Part shown: positions 20,991 to 29,815 of the stretch, piece by piece
How positions within the stretch are numbered: the stretch's first letter is position 1
Layout of the letters: each line of letters begins with the position of its first letter
DNA from: Bradymonadales bacterium
GTDB taxonomy: Bacteria; Myxococcota_A; Bradymonadia; JAFGEP01
Direction of reading: 5' to 3'
DNA length: 64,000 nt
Assembly: GCA_016931535.1 (NCBI GenBank)
Contig: JAFGEP010000096.1
Coordinates: 230,091 to 294,090 of the forward strand
The notes under the pieces: model-generated
Seen by the model: the letters and a program-made list of their open reading frames with translations, nothing else
What the model was told of the DNA's origin: nothing
Databases searched by the model: none
Translations under genes and position numbers: made by a program

Positions 20991-22372
20991 GCGGCCCACG
21001 TCCGAACAATGCCGATCGGCTTTGGCTGGGGAGCTTGGTGCTGGTCGGTCTGCTGGTACGGATGGTGATCTGGCAGATCAAGGGAGGCATCTATTACCCG
21101 GACGAGATCTTCCAGTACCTGGAGCCGGCCAACATGCGGATCACCGGCATGGGGTGGCTACCCTGGGAGTTCGAGCGGGGGGTGCGCAGCTGGATCTTGC
21201 CCACCTTCTATGGTGCCTGGCTGTGGTGGGGGCACCTGTTGGGGTTGGATGGATTCACCATACATCGGCTGATCTGCTTGCATAACGCCCTGTGGTCGGT
21301 CCTGCTGATCCCCGGGGCCTACCGGTTGGCGCTGGCGGTGGGCGATCGACCGGCGGCCCGCCTGAGCGCTCTTCTGGCTGCCTGCTACCTGCCTATCGCC
21401 TTTTTCATGCCCCACACGTTGAACGAGGTCCCCGGCCTGTTGCTCACCACCTGGGGTCTGGTCTGGTACCTGGAGGGCCGCCGGGAGAATCGGCTCTGGC
21501 CGGGGCCGATCCTGGCTGGCCTGTCGTTGGGGATGGCTACCGTGATTCGACCCACCTTGGGCCTGTGGACCGTGGTTCCGGCCCTGCACTGGTTGGCTGG
21601 CCGGAGGTGGCGCAGCTTTCTGGCGTATGCTCTGGCTGGGACGCTGTTGGTGGGGCTTGCCGGCGTCATCGATATCTTCACCTGGGGGAGCTTCCTTCAT
21701 TCCTTCCTGGAGTACATCGACTACAACCTGATCGAGAGCGGAGCCAGTCACCATGGGGTGAGCCCCTGGCACCACTACCTGGCGATCTGGTTCTGGCAGC
21801 GAATGGGAGTCGGGGGGTGTGTGTTGGTTTTGGGGGCCCTGTTGGCTCTACGTCGCACCGGGCTGCTCCTGGTGGCGGCCCTGTTGCCGGTGGTGGTCTT
21901 GAGCGCCATCGAGCACAAGGAGGAGCGGTTTCTGCTGAGCAGCTATCCCCTGGTTCTGTGCGCGGGGTCGGTGGGCTGGATGGCGGTCTGCTCTCGGTTG
22001 GGGCGGGTCAAGCGAGGGGTGGCGGCTGGGCTTCTGGTCGTGCTGGTGCTGGGAACCGGCCTGCACGGTTCGCTGTCATTTCACTGGAGGTGGCGGGCAG
22101 GGGTGTTCGCCGGGCAGGCGTACGTGGGCCGGCAGCAGGACGCCACCGGTGTGCTGCTGGACGATCGCATCCACCTCAACGGAGGCTATTTTCTGCTGAA
22201 CCGCCATATCGCCCAGGAGCCGTTCCGCAGGGTGCTGGCCCAACATCGGCTGTTCAACTACCTGGTGCTGAAGACGGCGAGTGGCGACGTAGCCTGGGCC
22301 AGGCGCAACGGTTTCGTGGTGCTGACCGAGTTCGACGACATGAGCGTTCTCAGGCGCAGCTCGCCTCGATGA
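20987..22372 (+). CDS. GT22-family (ALG9/PIG-B-like) mannosyltransferase
   Basis: The 461-residue polytopic protein carries the two best GT22 signatures. The first is YYPDEIFQYLEPAN with WEFERGVRSW after the first helix, where the DE pair is the catalytic region. The second is HKEERFLL (from about residue 309), a hallmark of eukaryotic ALG9/PIG-B/PIG-M enzymes and their bacterial relatives. These enzymes transfer a sugar, usually mannose, from a lipid-phosphate donor on the outer face of the membrane. About ten hydrophobic segments are visible. The start is the ATG overlapping the preceding stop. The acceptor is unknown; no other sugar-lipid pathway gene lies nearby. Confidence 0.82.
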   Translation: MSGPRPNNADRLWLGSLVLVGLLVRMVIWQIKGGIYYPDEIFQYLEPANMRITGMGWLPWEFERGVRSWILPTFYGAWLWWGHLLGLDGFTIHRLICLHNALWSVLLIPGAYRLALAVGDRPAARLSALLAACYLPIAFFMPHTLNEVPGLLLTTWGLVWYLEGRRENRLWPGPILAGLSLGMATVIRPTLGLWTVVPALHWLAGRRWRSFLAYALAGTLLVGLAGVIDIFTWGSFLHSFLEYIDYNLIESGASHHGVSPWHHYLAIWFWQRMGVGGCVLVLGALLALRRTGLLLVAALLPVVVLSAIEHKEERFLLSSYPLVLCAGSVGWMAVCSRLGRVKRGVAAGLLVVLVLGTGLHGSLSFHWRWRAGVFAGQAYVGRQQDATGVLLDDRIHLNGGYFLLNRHIAQEPFRRVLAQHRLFNYLVLKTASGDVAWARRNGFVVLTEFDDMSVLRRSSPR

Positions 22373-22675
22373 TGGGCGAATGGTGGTCGCAATCCACCGC
22401 CCCTGGGGGGTACCAAGCGACCCGGGCGGTCGCCGCTCCCCGCCGCCGAACTCTGACAGGGGGACGCTGGCGAGCCGGCCGGGCGCGGTTCGAGGCGGCC
22501 CCTGCTGGAAGCGTGGGGAGGTGATGGAGCCTCGCAAGGTGGCGGATATTGCATAATCCACCGCTTCATTCCATAGTGGTCGACCGGACGCATCGCACGA
22601 ATCCAGGCCACTCGACAGGCCGATCCGTCCTTCGGCGGCCAAGGGATACCACCCGATTCCGATGCGGGGCAGCTG
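22373..22675. other. 303-base gap between GT22 and LysM genes
   Basis: No convincing gene was found. A -10-like CATAAT (22552-22557) is present but lacks a recognisable -35 at the right spacing. The LysM gene promoter probably lies here. Confidence 0.4.
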
Positions 22676-23719
22676 ATGAAGAAGACCGAAGTAGGGATCA
22701 AGACCTGCCGCCGGCAGTACCCCTCCCTCGCGTTCCGGGTGGCCGTTGGCTTCCTCTCCCTGCTCTTGATGACAGCCTGTACCTGCTACCGGGGTGCCGG
22801 TGAACCGCCGCAGGTCGTGCCCCTGCCGGGTGCCCAGAGTGGAACGGCTTCGGCGGCTGTTTTGGAGGAGCCGGAACCCCAACCGGTCATCCCACCGGAG
22901 CCCCCACCCTCCGATTTCCAGCTCTGGACGCAGATTAGCCTGCGTTTGGTGCACGATCCGCTCGTTCCTGCAGGGATCCTGGTGGCGGTCAGGCAGCAGG
23001 AGGTGTGGTTGTCCGGAACGCTGGATTCGGGTGCCGCCTGTATCCGCGCCGAAGCGATCGCCCAGGCCACCCGGGGGGTGACCGCCGTTCACAACGAGAT
23101 CGTGGCGCCACCCGCCAGTGACGAGGAATCTGCCCTGGCCAGGCGGGTCCCCGAGGAGATCCAGGCATTGCAGCCCCGCTTCGCCACCATCTCGCCTCCC
23201 ATGGCGCATCCTGAGGTTTCGCCCACACTCCGGGTGCTTCCCCGCGATGCCGCGGGCCCTTCCACCCCGGAGCGGGAGGAGGAGCAACAGACGCCAGGCC
23301 AGGTGCCACAAGCGGTGATCGGGGGGCCAACCAACGAGGCGTCGGCGGGCGTCGCACCATCCGGCGAGGTTCCTGGCGTGACCGTCCCGACCAGTGAAGA
23401 GGTGCCACCTCTTGGTGAGCTGCAGCCCCGGTCTGCCGGGGAGACTGGGCCGCATCCCGAGACCTCGCCGGCTTCGCAGGTGGAGGAGTTGCCCCCAGTG
23501 GGACCACGGCATCCGACCGACGCAGAAGCGGAAGAGGGGCAGGGAACGGAAACTCCGGTCCGGACCTACCTCGTTCGGCCGGGAGATAGCCTGTGGACCA
23601 TCGCCGCCTCGCAGCTGGGAGACGGCACCCGGTGGCAGGAGCTGTACGAGGCCAACCAGGAAGTGATCGGAGAGGACCCGATGCGGCTGCAAGCCGGGCA
23701 GGTCCTCACCCTTCCCTGA
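22676..23719 (+). CDS. lipoprotein with BON-like and C-terminal LysM domains
   Basis: The 347-residue protein has a lipoprotein signal ending LLMTAC (cysteine near residue 36). Residues about 80-145 resemble a BON domain: a helix, then GILVAVRQQEVWLSGTLDSG, then TRGVTAVHNEIV. A long Pro/Glu-rich linker follows. The C-terminal ~50 residues are a LysM domain (YLVRPGDSLWTIAASQLGDG to QVLTLP) that binds peptidoglycan. The protein therefore probably links a membrane to the cell wall. The stop lies 9 bases before the helicase start, suggesting one transcript. It is not the short LysM adaptor of injection systems. Confidence 0.82.
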   Translation: MKKTEVGIKTCRRQYPSLAFRVAVGFLSLLLMTACTCYRGAGEPPQVVPLPGAQSGTASAAVLEEPEPQPVIPPEPPPSDFQLWTQISLRLVHDPLVPAGILVAVRQQEVWLSGTLDSGAACIRAEAIAQATRGVTAVHNEIVAPPASDEESALARRVPEEIQALQPRFATISPPMAHPEVSPTLRVLPRDAAGPSTPEREEEQQTPGQVPQAVIGGPTNEASAGVAPSGEVPGVTVPTSEEVPPLGELQPRSAGETGPHPETSPASQVEELPPVGPRHPTDAEAEEGQGTETPVRTYLVRPGDSLWTIAASQLGDGTRWQELYEANQEVIGEDPMRLQAGQVLTLP

Positions 23720-23728
23720 TCGCCCCCC

Positions 23729-25747
23729 ATGTCGCTCGACCTGACCCAGCTGAACCCCCAGCAGCGCGCAGCGGTGGAGCATCAGGATGGCCCATTGCTG
23801 GTGCTGGCCGGCGCAGGATCGGGGAAGACCCGCGTGGTGACCTGTCGGACCGCCCGGCTGCTGGAGCGGGGGATTGCACCCCGGTCGATCCTGGTGGTGA
23901 CCTTCACCAACAAGGCGGCCGGTGAGATGCGGGATCGCATCCTCTCGATGGTGCCAGCCTCGTGGGGCAAAGAGCTGACCCTCTCCACCTTCCATGCCCT
24001 GGGAGCCAGGCTGCTACGGCAGTATATCGGCCTTCTGGGGTACAGCCGTTCCTTCACCATCCTGGATGAGTCCGACCAGCTTCGCGTGATCCGGACCACC
24101 CTCCAGGATCTGGGGCTGGGCGGTACCTCCGTGCGGCCCGAGGAGATCCGGCGGATCATCAGCCTGGCGAAACGGGAGCGAACCACTCCGGCAGGGTTGC
24201 GGGAGTTTCGCTACTCTCCGCTGCTTCCCCATGCCCAGCGCATGTTCGCCGCCTACCAGGAGAACCTGAAGGCGATGGGTGGGGTGGACTTCGACGACCT
24301 GCTGGCCTTGCCCCTCAAGCTGTGTGCCGAGGACCAGACGGTGCGGCAGGAGCTGGAGGAACGCTACCAGTACGTCATGGTGGACGAATTTCAGGATACC
24401 AACGCCATCCAGCTGGAGCTGCTCCGGATCCTCGCCGCTCGACAGAACCTGGTGGCGGTGGGGGACGACGACCAGAGCATCTACGGATTTCAAGGGGCAA
24501 AGGCCAGCAATATCCTGGAGTTCGACCGGATCTTTCCCGGCGCCTCGATCGTCAAGCTGGAGCAGAACTACCGCTCCACCGGCCGGATCCTGGAAGCCGC
24601 CAACAGCGTGATCGCTCACAACCAGACCCGGCACCACAAGGAGCTGTGGAGCGTGAGAGGAGCCGGGGAACGGGTCCGCTTCATCACCCTGGCCGACGAG
24701 CGGGAGGAGGCCGGCTACGTGGTGGCGGACATCGGGCGCCAGCTCGAGCAGGAGGGGTTGCGTCCGGCCGATTTTGCCATCCTGTATCGGGTGCGGACCC
24801 AATCCCGCCTGTTCGAGGAAGCGCTGCGGCTGGCTCGCATCCCCTACCGGGTGGTGGGGTCCACCGAGCTGTTCAAGCGGACCGAGGTGCGGGACTGGAT
24901 CGCCTACCTGACGATCCTGGTCAATCCGCGGGACGACATCAGTTTTCGCAGGTTGGCCAATGTCCCGCGCCGCGGCCTTTCGGCATCGGTGATCCAGATC
25001 CTGGAGCAGGTCGCCAGATCGAACCGGCAGCCTCTGCTCGGAGCGCTTGGCGAGGCCTACGCCGGTCACCTGTTGCCCGAGACGGCGGTGCCGGGGGCGG
25101 GTTCGCTCCTGGAGCTGATCGCGGGCTGGAGCGCTCGGATGGGGCCCAGGCGGGGGGCTGTCCTGGCCGATCTGGCAGCCGAGTACCTGGAGGCGACCGG
25201 TCTGATCGACCATCTGCGGCACAGCGAGAAGAGTCAGGAGGTCGTCCAGAAGCGGCTGGACAGCTTGCGACAGCTTGTCGAGGGGATGCGGGCTCTCGAT
25301 CCGGAGGAAAGCCTGGCGGACTACCTGGCTGCCATCCGACTGGAGTCTACCAGCCCCGATCGCGAATCGCCGGGCGAGACGGGGGTGCGCCTGTTGACCT
25401 TGCACTCGGCGAAGGGGCTGGAGTTTCGCCGGGTCTACCTGGTGGGGTTCGAGCGGGAGCTGATCCCCCACTCCCGCAGCCTGGAACATCCCGCCTCGAT
25501 TGCCGAGGAGCGGCGCCTGTGCTACGTGGGAATGACCCGGGCCCAGGATCGGTTGACCCTCACGGCCGCCCGAACCCGCACCCGCCGGGACGAGCGGATC
25601 GGTCGGCAACCGTCGATGTTCCTCGCCGAGATCCCCGAGGTGCTGCTGGAAGGCGGCGAGCAGGCAGAGGAGCAGGAGCAGCGGCGGGCTCGGCGGAATC
25701 GGGAGTACCTGGCGCAGATCCGCGCCCTCCTCGAGGGGGGGAAGTGA
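23729..25747 (+). CDS. UvrD/PcrA-type superfamily 1 DNA helicase
   Basis: The 672-residue protein is a 3'-5' SF1A helicase of the UvrD/Rep/PcrA group, acting in repair and replication restart. Visible motifs include the Q-motif LNPQQRAAVEH, Walker A GAGSGKT (about 28-34), TFTNKAAGEMRDRI, Walker B DEFQDTN, GDDDQSIYGFQGA, EQNYRSTGRI, and LLTLHSAKGLEFRRVYLVG. The closing motif YVGMTRAQDRL is also present. Length and motif order are typical. Whether it is uvrD, rep or pcrA cannot be settled here. No ribosome-binding site precedes the ATG, so coupling with the LysM gene is likely. Confidence 0.92.
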   Translation: MSLDLTQLNPQQRAAVEHQDGPLLVLAGAGSGKTRVVTCRTARLLERGIAPRSILVVTFTNKAAGEMRDRILSMVPASWGKELTLSTFHALGARLLRQYIGLLGYSRSFTILDESDQLRVIRTTLQDLGLGGTSVRPEEIRRIISLAKRERTTPAGLREFRYSPLLPHAQRMFAAYQENLKAMGGVDFDDLLALPLKLCAEDQTVRQELEERYQYVMVDEFQDTNAIQLELLRILAARQNLVAVGDDDQSIYGFQGAKASNILEFDRIFPGASIVKLEQNYRSTGRILEAANSVIAHNQTRHHKELWSVRGAGERVRFITLADEREEAGYVVADIGRQLEQEGLRPADFAILYRVRTQSRLFEEALRLARIPYRVVGSTELFKRTEVRDWIAYLTILVNPRDDISFRRLANVPRRGLSASVIQILEQVARSNRQPLLGALGEAYAGHLLPETAVPGAGSLLELIAGWSARMGPRRGAVLADLAAEYLEATGLIDHLRHSEKSQEVVQKRLDSLRQLVEGMRALDPEESLADYLAAIRLESTSPDRESPGETGVRLLTLHSAKGLEFRRVYLVGFERELIPHSRSLEHPASIAEERRLCYVGMTRAQDRLTLTAARTRTRRDERIGRQPSMFLAEIPEVLLEGGEQAEEQEQRRARRNREYLAQIRALLEGGK

Positions 25748-25786
25748 CCCCCGCGCGTCGATCGGCCTGCACCAGGAGCGACCAGC

Positions 25787-26563
25787 GTGATGACCATCAG
25801 CCGGCGAGCCTTTGTGAAAACGCTGTTGGGAGCGTCCGCCTACCGGTGGTTCTCCCCCTCACTGGCGACCGCTTTCGGGACCGGGTCGGCCTTCGGCGTG
25901 GGCCGCATCCGCTACCAGGGGGGCAACTGGGATCCCCGGCCCGATGCGTTGCACAAGCTGTTGCTGGAGGTGGAAAAGCGCACCAGCATCCTGGTGGATG
26001 GTCGGTGTCCCCCGGTGACTCCGGCCGGTGCGGCGCTCTTCGATTCCCCCTTTACCTTGATGGCGGGCGACACCGGGTTTGAACCGCTATCATCGGCGGC
26101 CTGCCGGAACCTGGAGACCTACCTGAGAGCCGGCGGCACCCTGCTGGTCGACTCCTGCGAGGGGGATGCCAGCGGCCAGTTCTACCAGGCGGTCCGGCGA
26201 GAGCTGGACCAGATCCTGCCCGGCATCCCGCTTCGCCGGGTTCCCTCCAACCACGTGGTGTACCAGTCCTTCTACCTGGTCGATCAACCGGTGGGGCGAA
26301 CGGTGGTCGCCCCCTACCTGGAGGCCTGCGAGCTGGATAACCGGCTCTTGGTGTTGCTGAGCCACAATGATCTGCTCGGTGCATGGGCCCGAGACAACTT
26401 CGGCAACTGGTTGTACGAGGTGTACCCTGGTGGGGAACGGCAACGGGAGATGGCTTTTCGGTTAGGGATCAACCTGGTCATGTACACCTTGTGCCAGGAC
26501 TACAAGGAGGACCAGGTGCACATTCCATTCATCCTGCACCGGCGCCAGTGGCGGCTGGAGTAA
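25787..26563 (+). CDS. Tat-exported DUF4159 protein
   Basis: The 258-residue protein begins with a twin-arginine signal (SRRAFVKTLLGAS). The body follows the DUF4159 pattern: IRYQGGNWDPRP, LMAGDTGFEPLS, LETYLRAGGTLLVDSCEGD, FYQAVRRELDQILPG and SNHVVYQSFYLV. This family is usually encoded with MoxR ATPases, DUF58 proteins and vWA membrane proteins. Here only the vWA partner follows, 15 bases downstream. Export by the Tat system implies folding before transport. Exact function unknown. Confidence 0.8.
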   Translation: MMTISRRAFVKTLLGASAYRWFSPSLATAFGTGSAFGVGRIRYQGGNWDPRPDALHKLLLEVEKRTSILVDGRCPPVTPAGAALFDSPFTLMAGDTGFEPLSSAACRNLETYLRAGGTLLVDSCEGDASGQFYQAVRRELDQILPGIPLRRVPSNHVVYQSFYLVDQPVGRTVVAPYLEACELDNRLLVLLSHNDLLGAWARDNFGNWLYEVYPGGERQREMAFRLGINLVMYTLCQDYKEDQVHIPFILHRRQWRLE

Positions 26564-26578
26564 AGGGGTTCGGGCGCC

Positions 26579-28912
26579 GTGCTGGACCTGTTTCGCGATT
26601 TCAACGACGCCAACCTGCTGTTCTTGGGGAGCGTCGATGGCTGGGTGCTGTGGCTGCTGGCGGTGCTGGCCCTGGCCATCTTGGCGTTGAGCTTCGTGGA
26701 CCTGGCCGACCTGAGCTGGCCCCGGCGGATCTCCTTGACGGGGCTGAGGGGCCTCACCTTCGCGGCCGCCCTCTTGTTGCTGACAGAGCCCGCATTGGAG
26801 CTTCGCCATGTGACGGTGATCAAGAACCACGTGCTCTTCTTGGTGGACTCCAGCTCGAGCATGACCCTCCCCCATGACGGCGCTCAAAGCCGTTGGAACC
26901 GTGTCGGCCGGTTCCTCGAGGAGGCTCGGCCCATGCTGGAGCGTCCCGATGAGCAGCACCGCTACGAGCTGTTCCGCTTCGCCGAAGGGCTCGTCCCCTG
27001 CTCGTTGGAGGAGTGCCGGAACACGGAGCCCCGGGGCGACTCCACCCGGATCCTGGAGGCGCTGGAGGCGGTGAGGGAGTCCTACCGCCGCAGCGATCTG
27101 GGCGGGATCGTGCTGATCAGCGATGGAACTGACGGGGGGGCTCTTGGCGGTCGCGTGCACCCTGGTGAAGAGCTGGACGAACAGACCCGGCAGCTCATCC
27201 GCTCGCTGGGGGTACCGCTTCATACCGTCCCCGTCGGGCTTGTCGACGCGGTGCGGGATATCGCCGTGACCCGGGTGGTGGTGGACGACTTCGCCTTTGT
27301 GCGAAACCGGATCTCCATCGAGGTGGTAGTCACGGCCGTCGGCTTCGACGAGGGCCAGGTGGGCGTCACGCTGCGGCGGAACGGGGAGGTGCTGCAGACC
27401 CGCGAGATCTCGATTGCCCGGGGCCAACAGGAGTACCGCCTGCAGTTCGAGTTCATCCCCCAGCAGATCGGCAAGGAGATCTACCTGGTTTCGGTTCCGG
27501 TGCTGGCCGGGGAGATGCAGACCGAGAACAACATGGCCTACTTCATCCTGGAGGTCATCCGGGACAAGATCCGGGTGTTGCAGATCTGTGGGCGACCCTC
27601 CTGGGACGAACGCTTCCTGCGCCAGTTTCTGAAGAGCAATCCCAACGTGGACCTGATCAGCTTTTTCATCCTGCGCACCGACGCCAACCTGCAGCTGGTC
27701 CCCGAAAGTGAGCTGTCCCTGATCCCGTTCCCCACCCAGGAGATCTTCCAGGACCAGCTGGGTAGCTTCGACCTGGTGATCTTCCAGAACTTCAGCTACC
27801 GCCCCTACGGCATGCGCGGTTACCTGCCCGGCATCGAGCGCTATGTCCGGGAAGGTGGGGCGCTGCTGATGATCGGCGGGGAGCAGTCCTTCTCTTCGGG
27901 GGGATACCCCTCCACCCCGCTCGCCAACGTGCTGCCGGTGTTGCTGCCGCCGGAGGGCCCTCAGAGCGCGCTGGTCGACGAGACCCCCTTCCGGCCGGTG
28001 CTGGCTGCCGGAGGGAGCGCCCACCCTATCACCCGGCTGGAGTTTGGCCCTCAGGACAACCAGCGCCTGTGGGAGGGGTTACCGGAGCTTCTGGGTACCA
28101 ATCTCGTGTGGAGTGCACGGCCGACGGCTACCGTCCTGCTGGAGCATCCCGTGTTGCGAGCGGGAGAGCAGCCGTTGCCGGTGCTCTCGGTGATGGAGGT
28201 AGACCAGGGCCGGACCATGGCCCTGACCGTCGACTCCACCTGGCGCTGGAGCTTCGTCAGCGTGGCGCGAGGGGGCACCACCAGGGCCTACAGCCGATTC
28301 TGGAACAGCGCCATTCGCTGGCTGATCCAGGATCCCGAGCTGAAGTTGATCCAGGTGGAGGTGCCCCAGAGTCACATTGCGCCTTCGAGCGTGTTTCCGG
28401 TGAGCATCCGGGTTTTCACCCTCGACTACCAGCCGGCTGCCCAGGTATCCGGCAGCTGGGAGTTAGTGCGCCGCCCCCTGGATGCGTTGGGGGAAGAGGG
28501 TTCGGCTCTCCCGGTCCAGTCGGCCGAGTTCGTCACCGACGACCGGGGCCGGGTCGATCTGGAGTTGACGGTGGAGCAGCCGGGTTCCTACGAGTTGTCG
28601 GCCCGGGCGGAGGTGGGTGGAACAGGGACGGTCACCGATCGGGATATCTTTCTGTGCCTGAACGATAGCCCCGAGATGCGCCAGCCGATGCCTCGCCCCG
28701 ACTTGCTGAGGGCGTTGACGGAGGCCTCCGCTCCTGAGGCCCGTTCGGGTTACGAGCTGAGTCCCGATGATCTGCCGTTCGCTCCGGCCCGGACGGTGCA
28801 GGTGAACCGGAGGCGAATACTGGATGTCTGGAACTCCCCCTGGATTCTGCTACTATTCGTCCTACTCCTGGGGACGGAGTGGGGGCTGCGGCGTCGTTGG
28901 GGGCATTTGTAA
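26579..28912 (+). CDS. membrane vWA protein with glutamine-amidotransferase-like domain
   Basis: The 777-residue protein starts at GTG 26579 with AGGGG eight bases upstream. Two membrane helices (about 22-45 and 55-72) precede a von Willebrand A-like domain whose MIDAS reads FLVDSSSSM (about 87-95). A beta-sandwich stretch follows, then a class I amidotransferase-like fold (VREGGALLMIGGEQSFSSGG, about 423-445) without an evident catalytic cysteine. A C-terminal helix lies at about 754-768. The architecture matches large proteins of the BatA/MoxR type. It forms a pair with the DUF4159 gene; MoxR and DUF58 partners are absent here. Confidence 0.82.
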   Translation: MLDLFRDFNDANLLFLGSVDGWVLWLLAVLALAILALSFVDLADLSWPRRISLTGLRGLTFAAALLLLTEPALELRHVTVIKNHVLFLVDSSSSMTLPHDGAQSRWNRVGRFLEEARPMLERPDEQHRYELFRFAEGLVPCSLEECRNTEPRGDSTRILEALEAVRESYRRSDLGGIVLISDGTDGGALGGRVHPGEELDEQTRQLIRSLGVPLHTVPVGLVDAVRDIAVTRVVVDDFAFVRNRISIEVVVTAVGFDEGQVGVTLRRNGEVLQTREISIARGQQEYRLQFEFIPQQIGKEIYLVSVPVLAGEMQTENNMAYFILEVIRDKIRVLQICGRPSWDERFLRQFLKSNPNVDLISFFILRTDANLQLVPESELSLIPFPTQEIFQDQLGSFDLVIFQNFSYRPYGMRGYLPGIERYVREGGALLMIGGEQSFSSGGYPSTPLANVLPVLLPPEGPQSALVDETPFRPVLAAGGSAHPITRLEFGPQDNQRLWEGLPELLGTNLVWSARPTATVLLEHPVLRAGEQPLPVLSVMEVDQGRTMALTVDSTWRWSFVSVARGGTTRAYSRFWNSAIRWLIQDPELKLIQVEVPQSHIAPSSVFPVSIRVFTLDYQPAAQVSGSWELVRRPLDALGEEGSALPVQSAEFVTDDRGRVDLELTVEQPGSYELSARAEVGGTGTVTDRDIFLCLNDSPEMRQPMPRPDLLRALTEASAPEARSGYELSPDDLPFAPARTVQVNRRRILDVWNSPWILLLFVLLLGTEWGLRRRWGHL

Positions 28913-28931
28913 CTTTTTTGGCCTAGCCCAA

Positions 28932-28960
28932 TGGACGACGGCCAGACCAGGCCTTATAGT
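28932..28960 (+). promoter_or_regulatory. promoter of the spike gene
   Basis: TGGACG (28932-28937) and TATAGT (28955-28960) are separated by 17 bases. The predicted start near 28967 leaves a ~45-base leader before the spike ATG. The match suggests the spike is transcribed on its own. Confidence 0.5.
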
Positions 28961-29011
28961 TTCTAATGCTGGTTTTGTCGGACGCATCGTCGAGAGCACA
29001 GCGAGGGTATT

Positions 29012-29800
29012 ATGCTCGAAAGCCTTATCAACGCATTGAACGCTTCCCAGAGCTTCGAAGGAGCCACTGAGAAAAGGCGCTACTACGGCCTGTACACCGG
29101 GACGGTCACCAACAACAAAGATCCGGACGGGCAGTATCGGGTCCAGGTCACGTTGCCCCATCTGCATGAGGCGGACAAGCATGCAACCTTCTGGGCCAGG
29201 ATCACGACCCTCATGGCAGGCAACGACATGGGGTTCTTCTGCCTTCCGGAGGTGGATGACGAGGTAGCCGTGGCCTTCGTGGCCGGTGACGATCAGCAGC
29301 CGGTCGTGATCGGATCGCTCTGGAACGCCAAGGACAAGACCGTCTGCGACAACAACGGCCAGGACGGCAAGAACGACCGCCGCTGGTGGAAGACCCGCTC
29401 CGGCCACATCCTGGAGTTCAACGACAAGGACGGTGAGCAGTTCGTCCAGGTCAAGACCCAGTCCGGCCACATCTTCGAGATGCACGACAAGGGCGGAGAG
29501 GAGTACATTCACCTCATCGACAAGAGCGGGAACAACTTCCTGACCATCGACACCGCCAACATGCAGATCGACCTGGAGGCCGACAGCGGCGGCAAGATCA
29601 ACGTCACCACCGCCGACGGCACCGTGACCGTCGACTGCAAGGACTTCATCGTCAAGGCCAGCGGGGACATCAAGATGACGGCCGACGGCGACGTGAAGGT
29701 GGAGAGCAGCGGCAAGAGCCAGTTCAAGAGCGGCGGCGACACCAAGATCGAGGCCGGCGGAAACATCGTCGAGAAGGGCAGCCAGATCAAGCTGAACTGA
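29012..29800 (+). CDS. gpV/VgrG-type spike protein of a contractile injection system
   Basis: The 262-residue protein has an N-terminal OB-fold as in phage gpV/gp5 (about 23-105): YYGLYTGTVTNNKDPDGQYR, WARITTLMAGNDMGFFCLPE and VDDEVAVAFVAGD, ending VVIGSLWNAKD. The rest is a repetitive beta-helix: SGHILEFNDKDGEQ, SGHIFEMHDKGGEE, KSGNNFLTID, then short repeats of the GDIKMTADGDVKVES kind. Such proteins trimerise into the needle tip of phage tails, type VI systems and eCIS. No sheath, tube or baseplate gene adjoins it. It lacks the gp27-like half of true VgrG, which fits the eCIS/phage type. It has its own promoter. Confidence 0.85.
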   Translation: MLESLINALNASQSFEGATEKRRYYGLYTGTVTNNKDPDGQYRVQVTLPHLHEADKHATFWARITTLMAGNDMGFFCLPEVDDEVAVAFVAGDDQQPVVIGSLWNAKDKTVCDNNGQDGKNDRRWWKTRSGHILEFNDKDGEQFVQVKTQSGHIFEMHDKGGEEYIHLIDKSGNNFLTIDTANMQIDLEADSGGKINVTTADGTVTVDCKDFIVKASGDIKMTADGDVKVESSGKSQFKSGGDTKIEAGGNIVEKGSQIKLN

Positions 29801-29815
29801 CCTTTTCTCCCCCTC

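Noticed and set aside
22676..23719. LysM protein as the injection-system baseplate LysM adaptor
   Set aside because: It is a lipoprotein with a BON-like domain and a long linker, and the gene beside it is a helicase. The adaptor is a short soluble protein next to spike and baseplate genes.
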